Positions 45,039 through 53,850 of a DNA stretch of 64,000 bases are shown in pieces (the first letter of the stretch is position 1; each line of letters opens with the position of its first letter). This DNA is from Pseudomonas paraversuta (GTDB taxonomy: Bacteria; Pseudomonadota; Gammaproteobacteria; Pseudomonadales; Pseudomonadaceae): contig NZ_CAJFCL010000003.1 in assembly GCF_904063065.1 (NCBI RefSeq), forward strand, positions 434,001 to 498,000. The letters run 5' to 3'. The position numbers were made by a program, and so were the translations under genes. A model generated the notes under the pieces. The model did no database searches, was not told the origin of the DNA, and worked only from the letters and a program-made list of their open reading frames with translations.

Positions 45039-46529
45039 CTAAGCCTTCACTGGCACCTGATCCGTGGTTTTCAGGCGCACCACGATGGCGGCCACCAACA
45101 GCAACAGCGCGGATACCGCCAGTACCGCAACAAACCCCTGGTCAAACGCAGCCCGGGCCAGTGCCGTAAGGGTGGCAGCCGATTCTGTGGTCATGGCCTC
45201 GGCCGTGATCAGGGCTTCGTCCAGACTGTCGCTGACCATGGCCGGCACCTGCATCCCGGCCGGAATCACCATGCTGGCCGCGTAGACCGCCGACAGGATG
45301 CTGCCCATCAGGGTCACACCAATCGCGCCGCCCAGTTCGAATGACACTTCCTCGATAGAGGCCGCCATCCCTGCCTGATCCTGGGAGGCACTGTTCATGA
45401 TGGTGCTTGAAGCGGCAGTCATGGTTGCCCCCAGCCCCAGTCCCAGCACGATCAGGCTGGCGATTTGTGCCCCGATATTGGCGTTGTACAGCAGCAGGTA
45501 AGCGGCCATGCCGATGCTCGATACCAGCAGCGCCCAGAACAGCATCCGCTGGCTACCGACGCGCTGCAGCCAGTGCCCGGTCAATGGCCCGGAGACAAAT
45601 GAGGCCAGCGGCAGAGGCAAAATAAACAACCCGGCCTGCAGTGGCGACAGGCCCATCACCAGCTGTAAACGCTGGGTGAACACCAGCTCCATACCAATCA
45701 GCGCGGTGGTGGCAACCATCGCCGAGGCCACTGCTGCGGTGAACCCGGGGTTGTTGAAGATCTTGAAGTCGATCATCGGTTGGGCTTTATGGCGCTGACG
45801 ACGAACGAACCAAACCATGAACGCCAGGCCAATCGCGAACACAACCGCCGCCGTAGCAAACGACGGAGCGCGTTTACCCAGCTCTTTAATGGCATAGGCG
45901 ATACCGATCAGGCCGATCATGACCTGAACCGAGCCCCACAAATCCCAGCGTTTTTTACTGTTGCCCGGGTGCCCGGGAATCAACATCACTCCCAGTACCA
46001 GCGCGACCAGCACGATGGGCACATTGATCAGAAACACCGAGCCCCACCAGAAGTATTCCAGCAACGCGCCACCGAGCACCGGGCCGAATGCGGCACCGCC
46101 TGACGCCACGGCGGCCCAGATACCGATCGCCATCGAACGCTCACGCTCATCGGTGAAGGTCATGCGGATGATGGAGAGGGTCGCAGGCATCATGACCGCA
46201 GCCCCCACCGCCAGTAACGAGCGGGCAGCGATCAACCACCCGGGCGTGGGCGAGAATGCCGCGCACAGCGAAGCCACCCCGAAGATCGCCAGGCCAGCGA
46301 TAAACAGCCGTTTATGGCCAAGGCGGTCACTCAGGGTGCCCATACCCAGCAGCAGGCCGGACACCACCAGCGCGTAGGAATTGACGATCCAGAGCTTTTC
46401 CGAAGCCGATGCCTGCAGCTCCCGGGTCAAAGTCGGCAGTGCGGTATAGAGCACGGTCATGTCGATAACGATCAAAAACAGGGCGCTGGAAATGATCGCC
46501 AGGATCAGCCAGCGTTGTGAATGCATCAT
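45039..46529 (-). CDS. smvA: SmvA-type MFS multidrug efflux pump (DHA2)
   Basis: 496-residue, fourteen-helix drug:H+ antiporter-2 protein. It begins like SmvA/QacA pumps (Asp-Met-Thr-Val-Leu-Tyr-Thr-Ala-Leu-Pro, with the membrane-embedded Asp) and has Gly-Pro-Val-Leu-Gly-Gly-Ala-Leu-Leu-Glu in helix 5 (motif C). Such pumps expel quaternary ammonium biocides, methyl viologen and dyes. It is divergent from a TetR gene, with a perfect operator-like palindrome between them. Confidence 0.86.
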   Translation of the reverse strand: MMHSQRWLILAIISSALFLIVIDMTVLYTALPTLTRELQASASEKLWIVNSYALVVSGLLLGMGTLSDRLGHKRLFIAGLAIFGVASLCAAFSPTPGWLIAARSLLAVGAAVMMPATLSIIRMTFTDERERSMAIGIWAAVASGGAAFGPVLGGALLEYFWWGSVFLINVPIVLVALVLGVMLIPGHPGNSKKRWDLWGSVQVMIGLIGIAYAIKELGKRAPSFATAAVVFAIGLAFMVWFVRRQRHKAQPMIDFKIFNNPGFTAAVASAMVATTALIGMELVFTQRLQLVMGLSPLQAGLFILPLPLASFVSGPLTGHWLQRVGSQRMLFWALLVSSIGMAAYLLLYNANIGAQIASLIVLGLGLGATMTAASSTIMNSASQDQAGMAASIEEVSFELGGAIGVTLMGSILSAVYAASMVIPAGMQVPAMVSDSLDEALITAEAMTTESAATLTALARAAFDQGFVAVLAVSALLLLVAAIVVRLKTTDQVPVKA

Positions 46530-46599
46530 GGTTTCACCGTTAAATCCTGTTCAAATATTGGTCATGATGGGCCTATCAAGAGTGACGCCCACTGATTAC

Positions 46600-46613
46600 A
46601 ATACGATCGTATT
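46600..46613. promoter_or_regulatory. operator of the smvA / TetR pair
   Basis: AATACGATCGTATT, a perfect 14-base palindrome 20 bases before the TetR start codon and 71 bases before smvA. Its size and position between the divergent genes fit a TetR repressor dimer site controlling both. Confidence 0.7.
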
Positions 46614-46632
46614 CTAATTCGGGAATTTTCAA

Positions 46633-47208
46633 ATGGCCAGACCTTCCGTTATTGATCGCAACCAGCTGCTTGACGCTGCAGAGGCGCTGGTGCGCGAGGG
46701 GGGCATCGCCAGCCTGACCATAGGCGAAGTGGCCAAGGCTGCCGGAGTCAGCAAAGGCGGGGTGCAGTCGTGTTTTGGCACCAAGGACAACCTCATACAG
46801 GCGATGTATGAGCGCTGGAGCCTGGAGTTCGATGATCAGGTGCACAGCCTGGCGGGGGACGAGCCCGGGGGCATACAGCTGATTGCTGCCCACACCGCAG
46901 CCACCCGTGCCACCGATGGCATGCAGGCAGACCGGGCGGCAGGCATGATGACGGCGTTGCTCGGGGTCGACTCGCTGCGCCAGCCAACCCGTGACTGGTA
47001 CCGGGCGCGGATGAATCTGGCAGACCCGCAGACAGCAGATGGACGTCGGGCCCGCCTGGCATTCCTGGCCTCTGAAGGTGCTTTCCTGCTGCGCAGCTTC
47101 GGCTTTCTGGCGATGACAGAAGACGAGTGGCAAAGCATTTTTTCCGACATCCAGACATTGCTGGCAGCGGACAGCACAGCGCCCGCGGAACAGACCGATC
47201 CTTGCTGA
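46633..47208 (+). CDS. smvR: TetR-family repressor (SmvR-like)
   Basis: 191 residues. Helix-turn-helix at ~10-55: Leu-Leu-Asp-Ala-Ala-Glu-Ala-Leu-Val-Arg-Glu-Gly-Gly, Ile-Gly-Glu-Val-Ala-Lys-Ala-Ala-Gly-Val-Ser-Lys-Gly-Gly-Val-Gln; the recognition helix has Cys-Phe-Gly-Thr-Lys-Asp in place of Tyr-Phe. Divergent from smvA, so a local repressor induced by pump substrates is inferred. Confidence 0.82.
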   Translation: MARPSVIDRNQLLDAAEALVREGGIASLTIGEVAKAAGVSKGGVQSCFGTKDNLIQAMYERWSLEFDDQVHSLAGDEPGGIQLIAAHTAATRATDGMQADRAAGMMTALLGVDSLRQPTRDWYRARMNLADPQTADGRRARLAFLASEGAFLLRSFGFLAMTEDEWQSIFSDIQTLLAADSTAPAEQTDPC

Positions 47209-47233
47209 TCGCTACTGACAGGGCGTGGACTGC

Positions 47234-47345
47234 CTGTAGGAGCGAGCTTGCTCGCGAGCTTTTTTCAATGCTGCAACCATGAGCTTGCCTCGCGATGGTC
47301 TCGACGTTAACAATCACCGCGAGACAAGCTCGCTCCTGCAGGGGG
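47234..47345. repeat. REP inverted pair (REPIN/BIME)
   Basis: CTGTAGGAGCGAGCTTGCTC at 47234 and its inverse AGACAAGCTCGCTCCTGCAG ending at 47341, about 55 bases apart, facing each other. Same REP family as hairpin A of the 54-kb array. It lies between smvR and the LuxR-type gene. Confidence 0.75.
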
Positions 47346-47384
47346 CCGGTCGAGAAAGGCTACCTAACCCTTGGGATTTCAGCG

Positions 47385-48389
47385 ATGGATACGCGCAGCA
47401 AGCAGGAAATGACCAGGCTCCTGGCGTTCAACAGTTGCCTGCTTGAGCTGGGGCGACTTGCCCGGACCCGCGGCGGTTCTCACTTCATGCAAGAGGGCCT
47501 GCAGGCATTTCGCCAGGTGGTGCCTTTTGCCAGTGCATGGTGGGGCGAGATGTCGACCTCAGCCCTCGATGTACCTCCGCAAACCTGGATGCACGGGCGT
47601 ATCGACCTGCCCGAGTCGTTTGCCGGCGAATGGCACAAGGGCGCAGGCAGTGACAGCTTTTCCCGCGACACATTGGGTCAACCCGGTAAGGTCATATGTG
47701 AAAGCGGTTTTACCGATCCCTGCGCGCAAGTCGATGCCTTTGCGCGGCGCCATGATCTGTTTCATGTGATGTGTATCAGCTTTGAATTGCCCGAAAGCGG
47801 CTTGATGTTTTTTGTCTGTCTGTACCGTGGTTCATCCGCCGCGGCTTTCTGCGCCATGGAGCGCAGTCTGTTTTCAGCCTTCTGTGAGCATTTACTGCAA
47901 CTGTGGCGCTTTCAGGTGCAAGACCTGATCCGCTTCGACAGCCAGGACGGGCTGAGTGATTTTGCCGTTGCGCGCCTGGACGGCAGTTTGCATTACGTGG
48001 GAGCACGCCTGTGTGCAGTGATCGAGCGTGAATTTCCCGGATGGAGCGGGTCAGTGTTGCCCGCTCAGGTAAGCAGGCAACTGCAACAGGCACCCTCGGT
48101 GATCCGCCTTGGCCGCTCGGTACTGACCCTGAGTCCCCACGCAGAGCACGTCATTCTGTCCCTTGCAGCGCCGTCGCGGGCCTCGGTACTGGCGCCCCGG
48201 GAGCGAACCGTCGCCTTGCTGTTCGCAGCAGGTCATTCCTATAAGGAAATAGCCAGAATCCTGGTACTGAGCCCCGCGACGGTCCGTACCTATCTGCGCA
48301 ACAGCTATCTGCAGCTGGGGGTTAAAAGCAAGGTCGAACTGGGTGCGGCACTTGGATTGAATCCGGCGGTGGCTGTCAGCAGCCCATGA
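47385..48389 (+). CDS. LuxR-type transcriptional regulator
   Basis: 334 residues. The last ~65 form a LuxR/GerE helix-turn-helix (Leu-Ala-Pro-Arg-Glu-Arg-Thr-Val-Ala-Leu-Leu-Phe-Ala-Ala-Gly, Tyr-Lys-Glu-Ile-Ala-Arg-Ile-Leu-Val-Leu-Ser-Pro-Ala-Thr-Val-Arg-Thr-Tyr). The ~250-residue N-terminal region does not resemble an acyl-homoserine-lactone domain and may be a GAF-like sensor. Ribosome site weak; start could also be the ATG nine codons downstream. It precedes the amidohydrolase cluster on the same strand and is the likely regulator. Confidence 0.78.
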   Translation: MDTRSKQEMTRLLAFNSCLLELGRLARTRGGSHFMQEGLQAFRQVVPFASAWWGEMSTSALDVPPQTWMHGRIDLPESFAGEWHKGAGSDSFSRDTLGQPGKVICESGFTDPCAQVDAFARRHDLFHVMCISFELPESGLMFFVCLYRGSSAAAFCAMERSLFSAFCEHLLQLWRFQVQDLIRFDSQDGLSDFAVARLDGSLHYVGARLCAVIEREFPGWSGSVLPAQVSRQLQQAPSVIRLGRSVLTLSPHAEHVILSLAAPSRASVLAPRERTVALLFAAGHSYKEIARILVLSPATVRTYLRNSYLQLGVKSKVELGAALGLNPAVAVSSP

Positions 48390-48507
48390 CCTCACCCTCC
48401 TCATTTGTGGAGGTTCGAAATGTTTCTGCGTTCTATAGGGTGGGCCCTGCCTGTCACGGGGCGTGGCAGCTGATTCGCACCCCACAATAAAAACAGAGGT
48501 GAGGCAC

Positions 48508-50349
48508 TTGAAGTTTTCCGGCTTGTTCATGGCTGTTGCCACTCTGGCACTGGTGGGCTGTCAGACCCGCAGTACTGCTCCGGCAGACATGGTGATGCGC
48601 AACGGTCAGGTGTACACCGTTGATGGTCAGGACTCGGTACAGCAAGCGATCGCCGTTGCAGGTGGAAAGATCGTTTATGTGGGTAACGATGCGGGGGTCA
48701 GTTCGTATATCGGCCAACAGACCCAGGTGATCGATCTGGCGGGACGCATGCTGATGCCGGGCTTTATCGATGCTCATATGCACCCCGGGGATGGGGGGCG
48801 CGCCCTGACCTTGTGTGACTTGAAATACCAGCCCCTGACTCGCCCGATGTTCCAGGCGGCGATCCAGGCGTGCCTGGATGCCAGCGCGGACAAGGGGCCC
48901 GATGTGTGGCTGGAAGTCGGCAGCTGGGATCGAATGGCAATGGTCGGTCTTGACGGCGATCCCGATAAATCGACCCTGGATGCCCTCGACACCAAACGCC
49001 CGATTCAGGTGCGCTCCTCCGACTTTCATACGGTGCTCAGCAACTCCCGTGGCCTGGCTCTGGCCGGGGTCGACCGGCACACGGCCAACCCGGCAGATGG
49101 CAAGTTCGTCAGGGATAAGGCCGGCAACCCGACCGGTATTTGTGAAGACGGTGCTGCCAATATGGTCGCTTCGGTGGTGCCCCCCGTCACTGACGCACAA
49201 AAGCTCAAGCAGATCCGCGCAGCGCTCGATGCCATGCGTGAGCAAGGCATCACCAGCTTTATGGATGCCTACTCCGGCGCTGAAAATGGCAAAGCCTTTA
49301 CCACCTTGCAGCACTCGGGGGAGCTGACCGCCCGGGCATTGCTGGCGATCAGGCTGGACCCCCATGCTGCAGCTGCAGACCCGGTCAAAACCATCGCCGG
49401 GGTCAAGTCACTGGCTGCAGCCTACGATCAGGGTGAAACCAAAGTGACGCCGGGGGTGAGCCTGCGTCATGTCAAACTGTTCATGGATGGCATCATCAAC
49501 GCTCCCGCAGACACCGGTGCCTTGCTGACCCCTTACTTGCATAACGCCGGCTCCGATACGGCACCAGAATGGACTCCCGGCAAAAACCTGGGGGAACTGT
49601 ACTTCCCCAGGCAAGTGCTCGACCCTCTACTGTTGCAGGCGGCCCGGGCCGGCCTCGACCCGCACTTGCATGCCACTGGCGAGCGCGCCGTACGTGAGGC
49701 TCTGAACAGTATCCAGTACGTGCGCCAGCAGTTGCCGGACAATGCTTTCAGGCCCGCTATCGCCCACGCCGAGACGGTGGATCCTGCGGACTACCCGCGT
49801 TTCAAGGCGCTCGACGTGACGGCCACCATGTCTTTGCAGTGGGCCCAGCAGTCGCCGTCGGTGCTCGACAGTACCGGCGATCATCTGGGGCCCGAGCGTC
49901 TGGAACGCATGGAGCCCTTCGGCAGTATCCATAATGCCGGCGGGCGTATTGCCTACGGCAGTGACTGGCCGGTGGACCCTCTCGATCCGTTCCTGGCACT
50001 CAAGGTCGGGGTCACCCGCTCGGGTGATCCGCTGAACCCCCACAGTTTCGGTCCCGAATACGCGGGCAAGTTAAACGCCGAGCCGGCGCTGTCCCGCGCC
50101 GAGGTGATTCGCGCCATTACTTTCAACGCCGCTCAACAGTTGAATCTGGACAAAGTCCTGGGTTCGCTCGAGGTGGGAAAATTCGCCGACCTGATCGTAC
50201 TGGACAAAAACTTCATGCAAGTGCCCGAGCAGGAGCTGGCGCGCAATCAAGTGCTGATGACCGTTGTCGGCGGCCAGGTGGTGTGGCGCAAGGAGCATGC
50301 GTCCGGCCTTGATCCGAAAGGGTTGTCCCGGGCTGCACTTGCCCCGTGA
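48508..50349 (+). CDS. amidohydrolase-3 family lipoprotein
   Basis: About 613 residues starting at TTG 48508, six bases after GAGGTG; other in-frame GTG starts upstream would spoil the signal peptide. Lipobox Leu-Val-Gly-Cys (Cys18). The metal-dependent hydrolase core has Phe-Ile-Asp-Ala-His-Met-His-Pro near residue 88, the His-Ala-Glu motif near 415, and Gly-Ser-Asp-Trp-Pro-Val-Asp-Pro (~488), and ends with a composite beta-domain (Gly-Lys-Phe-Ala-Asp-Leu-Ile-Val-Leu-Asp). An amidohydrolase anchored in the envelope would act on an external amide or related compound. Confidence 0.85.
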   Translation: MKFSGLFMAVATLALVGCQTRSTAPADMVMRNGQVYTVDGQDSVQQAIAVAGGKIVYVGNDAGVSSYIGQQTQVIDLAGRMLMPGFIDAHMHPGDGGRALTLCDLKYQPLTRPMFQAAIQACLDASADKGPDVWLEVGSWDRMAMVGLDGDPDKSTLDALDTKRPIQVRSSDFHTVLSNSRGLALAGVDRHTANPADGKFVRDKAGNPTGICEDGAANMVASVVPPVTDAQKLKQIRAALDAMREQGITSFMDAYSGAENGKAFTTLQHSGELTARALLAIRLDPHAAAADPVKTIAGVKSLAAAYDQGETKVTPGVSLRHVKLFMDGIINAPADTGALLTPYLHNAGSDTAPEWTPGKNLGELYFPRQVLDPLLLQAARAGLDPHLHATGERAVREALNSIQYVRQQLPDNAFRPAIAHAETVDPADYPRFKALDVTATMSLQWAQQSPSVLDSTGDHLGPERLERMEPFGSIHNAGGRIAYGSDWPVDPLDPFLALKVGVTRSGDPLNPHSFGPEYAGKLNAEPALSRAEVIRAITFNAAQQLNLDKVLGSLEVGKFADLIVLDKNFMQVPEQELARNQVLMTVVGGQVVWRKEHASGLDPKGLSRAALAP

Positions 50350-50415
50350 GGGCAGCGCCCGGGCGCAGAACATGCAACAAGCGTTTCCAATAAAAAAAAT
50401 AAAGGAAGTACCCTG

Positions 50416-51822
50416 ATGAGCAATCCCAGTGTCAGTCATCAGCGAAGTCCGCTGATTGAAACCCGCTCGATCAATTTCATTCCCGAGGCCGAGCGCCATG
50501 GCAGCCTCTATAGCCAGTTCACCCTCTGGCTCGGCGCCAACCTGCAGATCACCGCAATAGTCACCGGGGCTCTGGCCGTAGTACTCGGCGGGGATGTGTT
50601 CTGGTCGTTGATCGGCTTGTTTATCGGTCAGCTGTTTGGCGGAGCCGTGGTTGCTTTGCATGCCGCTCAAGGACCCAGACTGGGCTTGCCACAGATGATC
50701 TCCAGCCGGGTGCAGTTCGGGGTCTACGGAGCTGCCATCCCGATAGTGCTGGTGTGCCTGATGTACCTGGGCTTCAGCGCCACTGGCGCGGTACTGTCCG
50801 GGCAGGCCATTGCCCAGTTGATCGATGTCAGTGACAGCGCCGGGATCCTGATCTTTTCGGCCTGTATCGCGTTTCTGACCATTTTCGGTTATCGCGTCAT
50901 CCACATCGTTGGCAAGGTGGCCAGCGTGCTGGGGATCATTGCCTTTGCCTATCTGTTTACCCGGCTGATGACGCTGCACGATATCGGCCTGTTGCTGGAA
51001 AATCGCCACTTCAGCTGGGGATCTTTCCTGCTGGCGGTGTCACTTTCGGCCTCCTGGCAGATCGCTTTCGGTCCCTATGTGGCGGACTACTCGCGCTACC
51101 TGCCGAGCGCCACGTCGTCCTGGAAAACCTTTGCTGCCGTGGGCCTGGGCACTGTAGTGGGGGCCCAGGCCTCGATGGTGCTCGGCGTGTTCGCCGCAGC
51201 ACTGGCGGGCAGCAACTTTCGTGGTCATGAAGTGGCCACTATTGTCGGACTGGGCAGTAGCGGTTTGATGGCTTCATTGCTGTACCTGAGCATCGTTTTC
51301 GGCAAGGTCACGGTGTCGACCCTCAACGCCTACGGCAGCTTCATGTGCATCGCCACCATCATCAGCGGCTGGCGCAGCCACCTGGAAATAACTGCCCGCC
51401 AGCGCATGCTGTTTGTGCTGGTGATTGTCGCGGCGTCGACCACCCTCGCGTTGCTGGGGCAGGACTCGTTTTTAAATACCTTCAAGTACTTCATCCTGTT
51501 CCTGCTGACCTTTTTTACCCCCTGGAGCGCCATCAACCTGGTGGATTACTACTTCATCAACAAGGGGCGCTACGACCTCAAGGCGTTGTCCGACCCGCGG
51601 GGCCGCTATGGTCGCTGGAACGTTTTGGGCATCAGCGTGTATGTGGCAGGTGTCTTGATCCAGCTGCCCTTTGTCGACAGTCACTTCTACTCGGGGCCGA
51701 TGGTTGCGCAGCTCGGCGGGGTGGATATTTCCTGGATCGTAGGGCTGGTGGTGCCAGGCATGCTCTATTACCTGCTGGCCAGAACTTCAGTGCGCGTCGT
51801 GCCTGCGGTGATCCCTCAATAG
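50416..51822 (+). CDS. NCS1 family nucleobase/allantoin-type permease
   Basis: 468-residue, twelve-helix permease of the nucleobase:cation symporter-1 family (cytosine, purine, hydantoin, allantoin). Traits are Phe-Thr-Leu-Trp-Leu-Gly-Ala-Asn-Leu-Gln in helix 1, Gly-Leu-Pro-Gln-Met-Ile-Ser-Ser-Arg near 95, and Trp-Ser-Ala-Ile-Asn-Leu-Val-Asp-Tyr-Tyr. AAAGGAAG lies just before ATG. It follows the amidohydrolase by 66 bases and presumably imports its product or a related nitrogen compound. Confidence 0.86.
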   Translation: MSNPSVSHQRSPLIETRSINFIPEAERHGSLYSQFTLWLGANLQITAIVTGALAVVLGGDVFWSLIGLFIGQLFGGAVVALHAAQGPRLGLPQMISSRVQFGVYGAAIPIVLVCLMYLGFSATGAVLSGQAIAQLIDVSDSAGILIFSACIAFLTIFGYRVIHIVGKVASVLGIIAFAYLFTRLMTLHDIGLLLENRHFSWGSFLLAVSLSASWQIAFGPYVADYSRYLPSATSSWKTFAAVGLGTVVGAQASMVLGVFAAALAGSNFRGHEVATIVGLGSSGLMASLLYLSIVFGKVTVSTLNAYGSFMCIATIISGWRSHLEITARQRMLFVLVIVAASTTLALLGQDSFLNTFKYFILFLLTFFTPWSAINLVDYYFINKGRYDLKALSDPRGRYGRWNVLGISVYVAGVLIQLPFVDSHFYSGPMVAQLGGVDISWIVGLVVPGMLYYLLARTSVRVVPAVIPQ

Positions 51823-51930
51823 CGTCACTGCCAAACCCCCGCAGCCCTTGACGCAGGGCACAGGCTGCAGTGAGTTTCTTTGCTATACCTATTGATCAAT
51901 TCGCTAGCGGGTCAATCGGGACGACAGGCA

Positions 51931-52755
51931 ATGAGGCTCAAACCTTTGACAAGACAGACATTCAAGTCTGCATCAGTGGCTGTGCCGCTGTTGGCTTGCA
52001 TGCACATGGCCCATGGTGAAGGCCCGGCGGCGACACCCGCCGGGCCAGAGTGGCTGCTGCTGGCAAGTCCGTTTGTGTGGGCGCCGTCCATGCACGGGCA
52101 GGCGGCACTGGGCGGGGTCAACAGCAGGGTCGATGTACCGTTCTCAGAGGTCGTGCACAACCTCAGCTCAGTATTCATGGGCAACCTGGAACTGACCAAT
52201 CGCACCCTGGGGTTCTACCTCGATGGTGTGTATGCCAAAACCGATCAGTCCGAGAGGGTCTACGGGCGCAAGGTCGGGCTGGCGATCACCCAGACCACCC
52301 TTGCCGGCGGTGTGTACTACCGGGTGTATGAACACGCGCTGGGGGGCGCAACGGTCTTTTCCGAGCCGCGCACCTGGCGCCTGGAACCCACTGTCGGCCT
52401 GCGCTGGACCAAGCTCTCGACAAAGCTGGACGTCAACGCCCTGGGGTTCAGTATCAGCAAAAAAACCGAGTGGACGGATCCATTTGTGGGCTTGCGCACT
52501 CAGGTCGACCTGACTGATCGCTGGGTCCTTTCCGGTGAGGCCGACATCGGCGGCATGGATACAGCCTCGAAGAAAACCTGGAACGCCCAGGGATATCTGG
52601 GCTACCGAATGTACGTTGCTGATCACCCCGCCATCATTCGCGTCGGTTATCGGGTGCTGTCCCAGGAGTACCGGACCACCGACTTTACCGGCAACAAGTT
52701 CAAATACGATGTGACCCAGCGCGGACCGGTGCTGGGCCTGTCCATGCGGTTTTAG
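51931..52755 (+). CDS. outer-membrane beta-barrel protein
   Basis: 274 residues with a signal-like N-terminus (Val-Ala-Val-Pro-Leu-Leu-Ala-Cys-Met-His-Met-Ala-His-Gly) and a body of alternating amphipathic strands ending in the outer-membrane signature Leu-Ser-Met-Arg-Phe (C-terminal Phe). The strands Gly-Phe-Tyr-Leu-Asp-Gly-Val-Tyr and Gly-Tyr-Leu-Gly-Tyr-Arg-Met-Tyr support an ~8- to 10-stranded barrel. It follows the NCS1 permease by 108 bases and precedes the Ntn hydrolase by 23 bases; perhaps the outer-membrane channel of the pathway. Confidence 0.72.
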   Translation: MRLKPLTRQTFKSASVAVPLLACMHMAHGEGPAATPAGPEWLLLASPFVWAPSMHGQAALGGVNSRVDVPFSEVVHNLSSVFMGNLELTNRTLGFYLDGVYAKTDQSERVYGRKVGLAITQTTLAGGVYYRVYEHALGGATVFSEPRTWRLEPTVGLRWTKLSTKLDVNALGFSISKKTEWTDPFVGLRTQVDLTDRWVLSGEADIGGMDTASKKTWNAQGYLGYRMYVADHPAIIRVGYRVLSQEYRTTDFTGNKFKYDVTQRGPVLGLSMRF

Positions 52756-52778
52756 TCCGTCTTCAAGGAGGCCAAGGA

Positions 52779-53837
52779 ATGCAGTTGCTCAAACAAACCC
52801 GATACCTGGCGCTGGCGCTGGCAGGCTTTAGCCTGGCGCTACCGGTGGCCGATGCCTGCACCCGCCTGGTGTACCTGGGCGATAACCAGAATGTGATTAC
52901 GGCACGCTCCATGGACTGGAAAACCGATGTGGCGACCAATCTGTGGATCTTCCCGCAAGGCATGCAGCGAACTGGAGAAGTGGGCGCCGGCTCACTGAAA
53001 TGGACCTCTAAATACGGCAGTGTGATTGCCACCGGCTATGACATTTCCACCACCGACGGGGTGAACGAAGCCGGGCTCTCGGCCAACCTGCTGTGGCTGG
53101 TGGAGTCCGAGTATCCGCCGGTGCATAAAGGCAAACCCGGGCTGAGCATTGCGGCCTGGGCGCAGTATGTTCTGGATAATTTCAGCAGTGTTGCCGAAGC
53201 GGTTGCGGTGCTGGAAACCGAGCCCTTCACCGTGGTCACTGCGCAGGTGCCGGGTGAAAGTCGTCTGGCCACCCTGCATCTTTCGATGTCTGACGCCTCG
53301 GGTGACAGTGCAATCATTGAATACATCGATGGCAAGCAGGTGATCCACCATGACCGACGCTATCAAGTGATGACCAACTCGCCAGCATTCGATGCGCAAC
53401 TGGCAATGAATGCGTACTGGCAAGCCATTGGCGGCACGGTAATGCTCCCCGGCACCAACCGTTCGGCCGACCGTTTTGCGCGGGCATCCTTTTATGTCAA
53501 TGCCGTGCCCAAATCCGAAGACCCGCGCTCCTCACTGGCCAGCGTATTCAGTGTGATCAGGAACGTTTCGGTGCCTTACGGCATTACCACGCCCGGCGAG
53601 CCGAACATCTCGTCGACCCGCTGGCGATCGGTGATCGACCACAAGCGCGGTTTGTACTTCTTTGAATCGGCGATCAGCCCCAACACGTTCTGGGTCGACC
53701 TGAACCGGATTGATTTTTCGAAAGCCACGGGAGCGGTTAAAAAACTGGACCTGGGGCCGGACCAGAGCACGATTTACTCGGGTGAAGTTTCAAACCGGTT
53801 TCAAGTGACCCCGGCCTTCAAGTTCGAAGGGGCCTGA
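52779..53837 (+). CDS. secreted choloylglycine-hydrolase/penicillin-acylase-like Ntn hydrolase
   Basis: 352 residues, linear-amide C-N hydrolase family. The signal peptide ends Pro-Val-Ala-Asp-Ala, leaving Cys27 (Cys-Thr-Arg-Leu-Val-Tyr) as the N-terminal nucleophile. Conserved Arg-Ser-Met-Asp-Trp follows near residue 44, and Asn-Ser-Pro-Ala-Phe near 208. Family members hydrolyse conjugated bile salts, penicillin V or N-acyl lactones and amides. AAGGAGG precedes ATG. Together with the neighbours it suggests extracytoplasmic breakdown of an amide; the substrate is unknown. Confidence 0.85.
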   Translation: MQLLKQTRYLALALAGFSLALPVADACTRLVYLGDNQNVITARSMDWKTDVATNLWIFPQGMQRTGEVGAGSLKWTSKYGSVIATGYDISTTDGVNEAGLSANLLWLVESEYPPVHKGKPGLSIAAWAQYVLDNFSSVAEAVAVLETEPFTVVTAQVPGESRLATLHLSMSDASGDSAIIEYIDGKQVIHHDRRYQVMTNSPAFDAQLAMNAYWQAIGGTVMLPGTNRSADRFARASFYVNAVPKSEDPRSSLASVFSVIRNVSVPYGITTPGEPNISSTRWRSVIDHKRGLYFFESAISPNTFWVDLNRIDFSKATGAVKKLDLGPDQSTIYSGEVSNRFQVTPAFKFEGA

Positions 53838-53850
53838 GGACACCTGACCC

